Source of the DNA: CAZRDB01 sp964598695
Lineage (GTDB): Bacteria > Armatimonadota > Zipacnadia > UBA1398
Length of the DNA stretch: 27,919 nucleotides
Direction of reading: 5' to 3'
Assembly: GCA_964598695.1 (NCBI GenBank)
Contig: CAZRDB010000049.1
Location: forward strand, 1-27,919
Part shown: in pieces, positions 7,928-14,856 of the stretch
Layout of the letters: every line of letters begins with the position of its first letter
How positions within the stretch are numbered: position 1 is the first letter of the stretch
Program-made: the position numbers and the translations under genes
The notes under the pieces: model-generated
Seen by the model: only the letters and a program-made list of their open reading frames with translations
The model's database searches: none
What the model was told of the DNA's origin: nothing

Positions 7928-9730
7928 ATGAAGCGTGCCGTATGGGCAGGATGCCTCCTGCTGGCTCTCGGCCTGCTCGCCAGTGTCGCCCTCGCCGACG
8001 GTTTCGGACTCACCACCTCCAGCGGCCCCAGCGGGTCGTCGTTCGGGGGAGGTCCGACGGTCGGCAGCGCGGCGCCCCCGGACGTGCCGTGGGACCACTG
8101 GGCCTACGAGGCGGTCTCCGATCTGTACGATGCCGGCCTGCTCGAAGGGTTCCCGGACGGGACCTTCAAGGGCAACCGGACCATGACCCGGTACGAGTTC
8201 GCCCAGGCCCTGGCCCGCGTGATGGACCGCGTCGAGGCGATGGTCCCGGGCATGGCCGGCGAGGGTGACCCGGGCGAGACCGGCCCCGCCGGCCCGGCCG
8301 GCGCACAGGGCCCGGCCGGCCCCAAGGGTGACGCCGGGCCGGCGGGCGCACCCGGCGCCGCCGGCCCGAAGGGCGATCCCGGCCCCAAGGGCGAGCGTGG
8401 CCCGCAGGGCCCCGCCGGCACCGTCAGCCAGGCCGAACTCGAGGCCGCGATCAAGCGCGCGATCGGCGACGCGAACCTCGTCGACGAGCAGAAGCTCGCG
8501 GATGAGATCCAGCGCCTGCGCGATGAGTTCCGGCCCGAGCTCGACCAGCTCGCCGACAAGATCGACGCGCTGGCCGGCGAGGTCGACGCGCTCGAGACCC
8601 GCGTGAAGGCCCTCGAGGACAAGAAGGACCCCGTCACCGGCGTCCTCTCCTTCGACATGGGCGTCACGGCCTCCGGGCCGTCCGCCTCCAACCCCTTCGC
8701 CAACTGGCGGGCCTTCAGCTCGCAGGAGGCCGTTGTGGCGCTCTACAAGCGGATCAACTCCAAGACCAGCGCCGCCGTCGTGCTGTTCGACAACAACAAC
8801 AGCGGCGTCAGCGACGACCCCAACAACCGGATCGCGCCCGTCCGCAACTTCATCAGCCCCGATGAGGCCTGGGTGCGAATCACCGACACCGAGGTCTTCG
8901 GCGTCAAGACCGACGTCACCATCGGCCGCCAGTACGTCAAGTACGGCTACGGCCTGACCTACGACAACGACTACTTCTCGACCGACGGCTTCCGCGTCGC
9001 CAGCATGGACTGGGACGTCGACGAGGCTGAGGTCTTCGTCGGCAGCCAGCGCGGCTCGCGGATCCCGCAGGTCGTCGTGCGCGTCGGCGACAAGCTCGGC
9101 TCCGACGGCTACGCCGGCGTGACCTGGGTCGCCAACGACGGCGCCGCTTACGGCCCTCCCGGCCGCCTCGGCGTCGACGCCAACTACAAGTACAGCGACG
9201 AGAAGGCGATCCGGGCCGAGGTCTCACTCACGCCGGCCGCCTTCGCGACCACGAACATCGCCTGGTTCGCCGAGGCCGACCTCGTCGACAAGGACGACTG
9301 GGATCTCGCCGTCGGCGCCGCCAGCGCCCCGAACGGCTACAACCCGGCCAACGACCACAACACCGGCCTCTCGCCCTACACCCGCAACTACGCCGAGCTG
9401 GCGTGCGGGGTCGGCGGGATCCCGGGCGGCGCCTACGGACCAGGCTTCTGGTTCAAGCGCACCAACGCTCTGCTCCCGATGGTCCGCGGCGAGTCGGCCC
9501 AGTGGATCAAGATGACCTACCACAGCGACAGCGGCCGGGACTTCGACTTCCGCGTCATCCGTGAGGGTACCGCCGCGAGCGAGCGCTACACCGCGCTGGC
9601 CAACACGGCGATCAGCGTCCACGGCGACTTCAACGTCGAACTCGGTCTCGGGCTGACCGCCCTGCGCAGCGCCAACGCGATGCAGCACGTGGGCGGCCTG
9701 ATGAGCGGCAAGGCGTCGTGGAGCTTCTAG
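7928..9730 (+). CDS. SLH-collagen-coiled-coil outer-membrane porin
   Basis: A 600-aa outer-membrane protein. Residues 1-23 are a Sec signal peptide. One S-layer-homology domain spans about 52-104 (VPWDHWAYEAVSDLYDAGLL, FPDGTF, MTRYEFAQALARV); in diderm Terrabacteria such domains bind cell-wall polymer. Residues 113-163 are 17 uninterrupted Gly-X-Y triplets rich in GPA, GPK and GDP. A heptad coiled coil covers about 166-232. From 235 to the end are alternating beta strands with acidic and aromatic girdles (SFDMGVTAS, VTIGRQYVKYGYG), ending in SF*, the aromatic C-terminal residue expected for BAM-inserted barrels. GAGGAGGGG lies before the ATG at 7928. This resembles OmpM/SlpA-type tethers that link outer membrane and peptidoglycan; the collagen segment between SLH domain and coil is unusual. 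It is probably monocistronic. Confidence 0.9.
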   Translation: MKRAVWAGCLLLALGLLASVALADGFGLTTSSGPSGSSFGGGPTVGSAAPPDVPWDHWAYEAVSDLYDAGLLEGFPDGTFKGNRTMTRYEFAQALARVMDRVEAMVPGMAGEGDPGETGPAGPAGAQGPAGPKGDAGPAGAPGAAGPKGDPGPKGERGPQGPAGTVSQAELEAAIKRAIGDANLVDEQKLADEIQRLRDEFRPELDQLADKIDALAGEVDALETRVKALEDKKDPVTGVLSFDMGVTASGPSASNPFANWRAFSSQEAVVALYKRINSKTSAAVVLFDNNNSGVSDDPNNRIAPVRNFISPDEAWVRITDTEVFGVKTDVTIGRQYVKYGYGLTYDNDYFSTDGFRVASMDWDVDEAEVFVGSQRGSRIPQVVVRVGDKLGSDGYAGVTWVANDGAAYGPPGRLGVDANYKYSDEKAIRAEVSLTPAAFATTNIAWFAEADLVDKDDWDLAVGAASAPNGYNPANDHNTGLSPYTRNYAELACGVGGIPGGAYGPGFWFKRTNALLPMVRGESAQWIKMTYHSDSGRDFDFRVIREGTAASERYTALANTAISVHGDFNVELGLGLTALRSANAMQHVGGLMSGKASWSF

Positions 9731-9752
9731 CACGGCCCGACAACGGCGGTTC

Positions 9753-9779
9753 GTGCGGATCCTCTTGAGAGGAACGCAC
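9753..9779 (+). terminator. Hairpin downstream of the porin
   Basis: GTGCG (9753-9757) pairs with CGCAC (9775-9779) and, inside it, CCTCT pairs with AGAGG around a two-base loop region. It begins 22 bases after the porin stop and is followed at once by a second hairpin. Together they may form the porin terminator or an mRNA-stabilising 3' end. Confidence 0.4.
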
Positions 9780-9784
9780 ACCAG

Positions 9785-9813
9785 GGAGGCCGGGGCGCTC
9801 CGCTCCGGCCTCC
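9785..9813 (+). terminator. Candidate intrinsic terminator after the porin
   Basis: GGAGGCCGG at 9785-9793 is the reverse complement of CCGGCCTCC at 9805-9813, with an 11-base loop. It lies between the porin and the YbjN-like gene. The following bases are only weakly T-containing. The rest of the 231-base intergenic region up to 9961 shows nothing else recognisable apart from the Shine-Dalgarno of the next gene. Confidence 0.5.
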
Positions 9814-9961
9814 TGTCACGTCTGCCGCCTCGGGATGCGGGCGGGCGAGGGTTCGGCCGACCGGCCGGCGAATGGAGCGCCACGGTGGCGTCCCGCGCCC
9901 CGCGGGCGGGTGCCCGCCTCCGCGCGGCCGGGTGCGCGATTCGAGACCGGAGGTGGTCCGC

Positions 9962-10426
9962 GTGAGTGACCTGTTTGCTGCGGTAGTGACCTTCTTCAAG
10001 GAGGACGACTGGCGGTTCGAGCAGATCCCGGGCAAGACGATCCTGCGGATGGGCTTCTCGGGCCGGTCGGGCAACTGGCAGTGCTTCGCCCAGGCGCGCG
10101 AGGAGAGCGAGCAGTTCATCTTCTACTCGGTCGCGCCGATCAACGTCCCCGAGGACAAGCGCGCCGCCGTGGCCGAGTACCTCACCCGCGCCAACTACGG
10201 CATGATCATCGGCAACTTCGAGATGGACTTCTCCGATGGCGAGGTCCGCTACAAGACCAGCATCGACGTCGAGAAGGCTCAGCTCACCTCGCCCCTGGTC
10301 CACCATCTCGTCTACGCCAACGTGCTGATGATGGACAAGTACCTCCCCGGGGTCATGGCCGTCATCTACGGCGGCAAGTCGCCGCTCGACGCCGTCACCG
10401 AGGTCGAGGCGCCCGCCCCGGAGTAA
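9962..10426 (+). CDS. YbjN-like domain protein
   Basis: A 154-aa cytoplasmic protein with the pattern of the YbjN/type III secretion chaperone-like fold: an N-terminal helix (SDLFAAVVTFFKEDDWRFEQ), a beta sheet (ILRMGFSG, WQCFAQAREE, FIFYSVAPI), a helix (RAAVAEYLTRAN) and then GMIIGNFEMDFSDGEVRYKTSI. The C-terminal helices include VHHLVYANVLMMDKYLPGVMAVIYGG. The GTG at 9962 is chosen because GGAGGT lies seven bases upstream; an ATG at 9872 would add about 30 low-complexity Arg/Pro residues. YbjN-family proteins have been linked to stress and motility regulation, but the biochemical role is not established. The sigma/anti-sigma fusion follows after 173 bases with its own promoter. Confidence 0.8.
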   Translation: MSDLFAAVVTFFKEDDWRFEQIPGKTILRMGFSGRSGNWQCFAQAREESEQFIFYSVAPINVPEDKRAAVAEYLTRANYGMIIGNFEMDFSDGEVRYKTSIDVEKAQLTSPLVHHLVYANVLMMDKYLPGVMAVIYGGKSPLDAVTEVEAPAPE

Positions 10427-10468
10427 CTCCTCCCCCGACGCGGGCGGCATGGCGCGACGGGCCCCGGC

Positions 10469-10490
10469 GAGAATCGCCCACGCGATTCTC
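10469..10490 (+). terminator. Perfect 9-bp stem-loop after the YbjN-like gene
   Basis: GAGAATCGC, a four-base CCAC loop and GCGATTCTC form a perfect hairpin 43 bases past the YbjN stop. There is no T-run, but the position fits a terminator separating this gene from the sigma-factor promoter downstream. Confidence 0.55.
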
Positions 10491-10491
10491 A

Positions 10492-10510
10492 CCCGCCGGC
10501 AGGTGGCGGG
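10492..10510 (+). terminator. Second hairpin in tandem
   Basis: CCCGCC (10492-10497) pairs with GGCGGG (10505-10510) over a seven-base loop, directly after the previous stem-loop and before the promoter at 10527. Confidence 0.3.
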
Positions 10511-10526
10511 CGCAGGGCGCGGGAAC

Positions 10527-10555
10527 TTGCCAACCGGTATGCCCGGTGTGATAAT
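10527..10555 (+). promoter_or_regulatory. Sigma-70-type promoter of the sigma/anti-sigma gene
   Basis: TTGCCA at 10527-10532 and GATAAT at 10550-10555 are separated by exactly 17 bases; each differs from consensus at one position, and TGT before the -10 gives an extended -10. The spacer contains ACCGG and CCGGT as a 5-bp inverted repeat (10533-10537 and 10543-10547), a possible operator. GGAACTT at 10522-10528 also resembles an ECF -35 box, so autoregulation is possible but no convincing ECF -10 was seen. Transcription would begin near 10562, leaving a short leader before the GGAGGG and CTG start. Confidence 0.6.
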
Positions 10556-10599
10556 CGGCCGAGCACGCCACACCGCCCCGCGGGCTGGAGGGCACGGCG

Positions 10600-11514
10600 C
10601 TGAAGACCGTAGCCGAGACCATCTTCGAACGAACCGACACCGAGCTGCTGGAGGACTGGCGCAACGGCGACACCTCCGCGATGCGCATGCTCGTGGAACG
10701 GTACGAGTCGACGGTCCGCGGCGTGCTCTACTGGCTGGTCGAGGACATCGAGCAGCGCGAGGAGGCCGTGGTCGACGTCTTCCTCTCCCTGATGGACACC
10801 GACGAGGCCTTCTCCCCCGTCTCCGGCCTCTCGATCTGGCTCACCCGCCGCGCCGTCGAGCTGGGCGAGGCCTGGCGGCGCACCCACGCCGCCGAGCGAA
10901 GCCGCCACGCCCAGGCCCTGCGCGAGCGGGGCCGCGTCGGGAAGCCCCGGCCGCAGGATGTCATCGCCGCCCTCGCCGAGCTGCCCACCGACTTCTTCGT
11001 GCCGCTCATGCTGCGCTACCTCGAGGGCCGGACGATGGCCGAGATCGCCGAGGTCACGCGCAAGGGGGAACGGCAGCTCTGGGGCGTTCTCCATGAGGCG
11101 CTCGAAGCCGTCGATCACACCATTCGCGGCGTTGCCCGACCCGCCGGCCGCAAGAGCGGCTCGCAGGCGTGCGACCGCGTCGGCCTGCTGATGCTGCTCG
11201 AGGATGAGCTGCCGGCCCGCGACCGCAAGCGCTTCGCCGAGCACGCCGAGCGCTGCAACGAGTGCCGCAGTCACGAGTGGCGGCTCTCGACGCTCTTGGC
11301 CTTCCTCGCCACCATCGCGAGCATGAAGCAGCGGCAGCAGACGCCCGACGGCGCCTGGTCGCGGATCATCTCACGCCGCGGCGGGCTCGCGTGGCGCCGC
11401 GCCTCGGCGCTGCTCCGCCGTGGCGCCGTCGCCGTCGCGGCCATGGCCGCGGTCGGCGTCATCGCCGTCCTTGCCGTCATCTCGGCCAACCCCATCGCTG
11501 CTTCGCGTCACTAG
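10600..11514 (+). CDS. ECF-type sigma factor fused to zinc-finger anti-sigma domain and membrane helix
   Basis: A 304-aa product if translation starts at CTG 10600, which has GGAGGG nine bases upstream. No ATG, GTG or TTG exists between the upstream in-frame TAA at 10552 and the ATG at 10681, and starting at that ATG would remove sigma region 2 residues TDTELLEDWRNGDTSA. Region 2 spans about 12-70 and region 4 about 120-176 (VIAALAELPTDFFVPLMLRY, GRTMAEIAEVT). Residues 190-235 match a ZAS anti-sigma module with H215-x3-C219-x2-C222 (HAERCNEC). A membrane helix lies at about 275-296. Sigma factor and membrane-bound inhibitor are therefore one chain, normally two cistrons. The TAG at 11512-11514 follows the helix, and the same frame stays open for 214 more codons. 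Confidence 0.8.
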   Translation: MKTVAETIFERTDTELLEDWRNGDTSAMRMLVERYESTVRGVLYWLVEDIEQREEAVVDVFLSLMDTDEAFSPVSGLSIWLTRRAVELGEAWRRTHAAERSRHAQALRERGRVGKPRPQDVIAALAELPTDFFVPLMLRYLEGRTMAEIAEVTRKGERQLWGVLHEALEAVDHTIRGVARPAGRKSGSQACDRVGLLMLLEDELPARDRKRFAEHAERCNECRSHEWRLSTLLAFLATIASMKQRQQTPDGAWSRIISRRGGLAWRRASALLRRGAVAVAAMAAVGVIAVLAVISANPIAASRH

Positions 11515-12159
11515 CAGGTTACTGCCGCACCGGACGCGCAGGCGCCCGCTGCCCCCGAGACTCCCGAGGAGCGGCTTGCCATCGAGTCGGCGCCGGCCGC
11601 GCGCTCAGAGCAGCGGATCGCCTCGTCGCAGCCGGAGGCCCCCGCGGCCGAGGACGCCTGGCTGCCACTGCCGGAGTTCGCGGGCAACAGCCGGGTGCCG
11701 GGCTCGGCAATGCCCCAGCCGCTGGGCGCACTGCCGATCGGCCCGCCTCGCGCCGCACCTCCGCGTGAGGAGCAGAGCGGCCCGGCCGAGCCCACGGCCC
11801 CCACCGCGCCCCGAGAGCCCACGCCGCCCGCCACCGGGCGGCCCTCCGAGACCCAGGTCGCGGGCAGCGCCCAGGCGCCAAGCACGGCGGGGTGGAGCCA
11901 CGGCAACCTCGCCCGGGGAGGCGCGACGCCTCCGCCGCCCGCGGGCCACGCCGCGCAGCCTGAGCCGCCGAGCGGCAGCCGCTCGCCCCGGCCGGTGGTC
12001 CCGCGCCCGACCAACCCGCGGCCGCCGATCGCGCACCCCGCGCTTCCGGGTGCGCTGGCGGGCGGCAGCAGTGGGCAGCCCCAGCCTTCGGGCGGGCAGA
12101 GCGGCCAGGGCGGGGAACAGGGCACCCTCGCCGGTATCCTCTCGCGCCTCTCGAACTAG
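11515..12159 (+). CDS. Pro/Ala-rich continuation of the sigma/anti-sigma frame beyond an amber codon
   Basis: This stretch is in the same frame as the sigma fusion and begins immediately after its TAG (CAC TAG CAG GTT). It encodes 214 residues and ends at TAG 12157-12159 (GILSRLSN). Nearly every codon ends in G or C, as in the real genes here, so it looks like coding sequence and not chance openness. It is rich in Pro, Ala, Gly and Ser with no recognised domain, and would be extracytoplasmic following the membrane helix. There is no Shine-Dalgarno or good start just after the TAG; the GTG at 11695 has none either. The simplest readings are a C-to-T change of a Gln codon, a sequencing error, or translational readthrough. 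Confidence 0.6.
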   Translation, partial: QVTAAPDAQAPAAPETPEERLAIESAPAARSEQRIASSQPEAPAAEDAWLPLPEFAGNSRVPGSAMPQPLGALPIGPPRAAPPREEQSGPAEPTAPTAPREPTPPATGRPSETQVAGSAQAPSTAGWSHGNLARGGATPPPPAGHAAQPEPPSGSRSPRPVVPRPTNPRPPIAHPALPGALAGGSSGQPQPSGGQSGQGGEQGTLAGILSRLSN

Positions 12160-12217
12160 AGCGGTCCCCGAAAGTCCCTGCAGGTTGTCGCTCTTCGCTC
12201 TTGCGCGCGAGACGCTA

Positions 12218-12232
12218 CGAGAGCTGCTCTCG
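12218..12232 (+). terminator. Small hairpin in the convergent intergenic region
   Basis: CGAGAG, loop CTG, CTCTCG, within a larger imperfect GC-rich stem. It lies between the end of the sigma-fusion frame (12159) and the stop of the convergent DUF4091 gene (12242), where a bidirectional terminator is expected. Confidence 0.4.
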
Positions 12233-12241
12233 CCCGCGCGG

Positions 12242-12382
12242 CTACGGGGCCGGCGTGATCTCCAGGTAGTTGAGCATGGTCGGCTGCGTCTCGCCGCCCG
12301 ACTCGGCGCCCCCCACGCGCACGGTCAACGCGCCGTCGGTCACCGTCACGCGGCCGGCGCCCAGGAGGTAGCCGATCAGCTC
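12242..12382 (-). CDS. C-terminal fragment of the DUF4091 lipoprotein beyond the assembly break
   Basis: The minus-strand frame ending at TAG 12242-12244 encodes ELIGYLLGAGRVTVTDGALT and then VRVGGAESGG and LNYLEITPAP. This reads as the end of a malectin/CBM-like beta-sandwich (DGxLTVxVGG with LNYLEI). It completes the module whose first strands (FEFALDDGDYEVTVSVGWAG) stop at the N gap at 12604. The two pieces are out of frame in the assembled sequence and separated by about 220 bases that do not fit either. It is interpreted as the true C-terminus of the gene starting at 14787. Confidence 0.75.
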   Translation of the reverse strand, partial: ELIGYLLGAGRVTVTDGALTVRVGGAESGGETQPTMLNYLEITPAP

Positions 12383-12593
12383 GGCAAAACGGGGGGATAA
12401 AGGGTTAACCCCAACCCCCACCCCCTTGGGGGGGGTAAAAGGTTTCCCAGCCCGCCCACCCCAGCCAGCCCAGCTCCGACTCGTGGCCCCCCGTCCCCCA
12501 AAAAACCACCTGGGGGGTTTTGTGCCGGGCCCCGCTGGCGGGCTACGCGACGCCGGGCAGCGTGAAGTGGAACGTGCTGCCCTGGCCCGGCGC
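12383..12593. other. Probable low-quality or chimeric insert beside the scaffold gap
   Basis: This patch is dense in homopolymer runs (runs of G, C, A and T of four to eight bases) unlike anything else in the window, and it breaks the DUF4091 reading frame. Its right end encodes a short unrelated peptide on the minus strand. It is best treated as assembly artefact until checked. Confidence 0.7.
12543..12593 (-). CDS. Possible histidine-kinase C-terminal tail, misplaced
   Basis: Reading leftward from the N gap, the frame gives APGQGSTFHFTLPGVA followed by TAG at 12543-12545. The GxGSTFxFTLP pattern is the closing strand of HATPase_c domains in sensor histidine kinases. It does not belong to the beta-sandwich being interrupted, and no kinase is nearby, so it probably comes from another locus joined here by assembly. 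The fragment is only 16 codons long. Confidence 0.5.
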   Translation of the reverse strand, partial: APGQGSTFHFTLPGVA

Positions 12594-12603
12594 NNNNNNN
12601 NNN
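12594..12603. other. Assembly gap (10 N)
   Basis: Ten consecutive N bases mark a scaffold gap of unknown true length inside the DUF4091 gene. Confidence 0.99.
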
Positions 12604-14787
12604 TCGCCTGCCGGCCCAGCCGACGGAGACGGTAACCTCGTAGTCGCCGTCGTCGAGCGCGAACTCGAAGGTCCGCTCCGCGCCACTCTCGTCCCACACG
12701 ATCGAGCGCCGCAGGGCGTCGAAGGCCTGCTGCGGGATCCACTGGGTGCGGAGCGTCGTCGCCCCGGTCACATCGGTCCAGCCGAGCCCGAGGTCCGGGT
12801 CGTAGGCGTCCCAGCCGACCTTCGCGTAGGTGTGGCCCTCCACGACCAGCGGGCTCGCCGTGGGCTGGCCGTCGGGATCCTGGAAGTTGAGGTAGTAGGA
12901 GCCGCTCGGATGCACCGTGCCGTGCGACTCCTCAAGCACCGGCAGGGTCGCGCGCTCGCCCGCGACGTAGCGTCCGAGCTGCCTCCGCAGCTCCATGAAG
13001 CCCTCGGCATCGCGCGTCCAGGCCGTGAGCCCCGCCGTGGCCGACCCGACCGTCGTGTCGAGCGCGCTGGCGCCGCCGGCGGCGGGCTTCGTCGATCCGT
13101 TGGCCAAGACGAGGTACTCGTAGTCCTCGGCTGCCTCACGGAGCAGCTCGAGGCGGATCGAGGGGTAGGCGGGGCCCTCCGAGGTCGCCGCGCCCGGCGC
13201 CGGGTAGAGCACGAAGCCCTGGCCGGGAGCCCCGCCCGCGGAGGGAGTGCTCCACGGGTCGGTCGGCCAGGCGGTGGTCTCCGGCAGGTAGAGGCCGTCG
13301 GCACGGCATCCGAAGGCCGCGAAGCCGAGGAGGCGGCTGTCGAGGCCCGCCACGTCGATCGCGACGGGGGCGGGGTAGGACGGGTCCTCATCGGCCGAGA
13401 GGCGCCAGAACGCCTGCTCGCCCTCCGCCTGACGAGCGAGGAGTTCGGCCTCGGCCGACGCGTACTCCGCCAAGCTCGGCATCCACAGGTCGAAGCCCGC
13501 GTGGGTGTAGGTCTCGTTGTCGGTGAGTTCCGTCCGTGGGGCGGAGGCGATCGCGAGCCGGAGGCCTGGCGCGACGGCCCGCGCGGTCTCCGCGAGGTAC
13601 GCGGCGAGCTGTCGCGCCTCCGCGTCGGCGGGTCGGCCCATCACGTGGTAGTAGGCCTTGCCGCTCCAGCCCTTGCCCTCGAGGTAGCTGTCGAGGGCGG
13701 CGAGCATCCCCTGCCAGCGCAGGTTGTACTCCGCCGAGCCGTACGGGTCGCCGAGGGCCGCGCCACAGAACGTCTCGGGCCGCGGGTGGGCTTCATCGAG
13801 GTACCGGAGCGCCAGGAAGGCGGAGAAGCCGGTGTTGTTCCAGCCGGCGCCGTCGAGGTAGCGTGCGCCGAGCGTCGCCAGGCTCGCGGAGCCGCCCACG
13901 GTGTCGTCGAAGGCCTGGGCCACGCAGTCGTAGTCGACGCCTTCGAGATCGGGCAGGCTCGCGGGGAGGGTGGGGGTGCTCGGGTTGAGGCGATGGGCGT
14001 GCCAGAACTCGGTGATCCGGGCCTGCGCCTCGGCCTCCCCCGGCTCGGCCCCGAGGGCGGCGTAGGAGCTGTCCACGAGCGAGCCGAGGCTCCGCGCCCG
14101 CGGCAGCGTGAAGCCGAAGACGTGCAGCTTCACCGGGACCGTGAGGGTTGCCGTCCCGAGCACCACCTGCAGGCTGCCCGTGTAGTCGCCCGGCGCCGTC
14201 GCCTCCGGCAGCGCAACCGTCACCCAGAAGGGTTGGTTGCGCCGTGCCGTCGGCGTGTAGGCCGCGCCGGCCGCCTGCGGGATCAACGGATCGGGCCACA
14301 GCCCCGGGTTCGATCGCGCGTCGGCGACGGGAACGTAGCCCACCCGGTGGAGCGTCGTGGTCTCACCGATCCCGAACTCCGGCGGCCGGATCGCGTAGCT
14401 CTCGCCGGCCTGACTCCACAACACGATCTGGAACGCCTCGGTCTCGCTGGCGGCGGCATAGAGACGGATCTCGCTGCCGGTGTTCTCCGGCACGGCGCTG
14501 CGGCTCGTCTCGGGGAAGACCTTCACGCACGTGGGGGTGGTCCAGAGCCGTGTCGCCGCCGTCGACTGCGTCAGCGCGTAGGTGTAGTCGGCCGCCTTCC
14601 CGTAGACCGGGACGGTGTCGGGCGTGGGGCCGCCGTTGTCGCCCCCGTCGCCGCCGTCGTTGCCGCCCGCGCTCGAGGCACAGCCGAGCCCGAGTGCGGA
14701 CAGGGTGGCGAGACCGGCCAGCGCGAGCAGGCGCGAGACGCGGGCGAGAGGGGCACGAGCCGGTGCGCGACCGGTTCCATCGCTCAT
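12604..14787 (-). CDS. DUF4091-domain lipoprotein (glycoside-hydrolase-like), 3' end lost in gap
   Basis: 728 codons run from ATG 14787 (AAGGAG 12 bases upstream) to the N gap. Residues 15-37 form a lipoprotein-type signal ending at C38 (SALGLGC), followed by a Gly/Asp/Asn-rich linker. A beta-sandwich domain covers about 55-245, then a TIM-barrel-like region includes YYHVMGRPADAEARQLAAYL, FDLWMPS and FWRLSADEDP. IRLELLREAAEDYEYLVLA near residues 540-560 is the DUF4091 hallmark. A malectin/CBM-like sandwich begins near 640 and continues in the fragment at 12242-12382. DUF4091 proteins resemble GH123-type enzymes and are found in polysaccharide-use loci; the substrate is unknown. Only 69 bases separate its start from the divergent permease. 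Confidence 0.85.
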
Positions 14788-14856
14788 GGGTGCGAGGTTC
14801 TCCTTCGGCGGCCGGCGAACACGTCGGCGACTTCCATGGACCGGAGTGGTGACCGG

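Noticed and set aside
8264..8416. Tandem DNA repeat or CRISPR-like array in the porin gene
   Set aside because: The periodicity is nine bases and comes from collagen Gly-X-Y codons in frame; there are no spacers.
12520..14856. Large N-terminal extension of the permease frame through the N gap
   Set aside because: It is antisense to the DUF4091 gene and crosses N bases; the permease has a proper start and Shine-Dalgarno at 14857.
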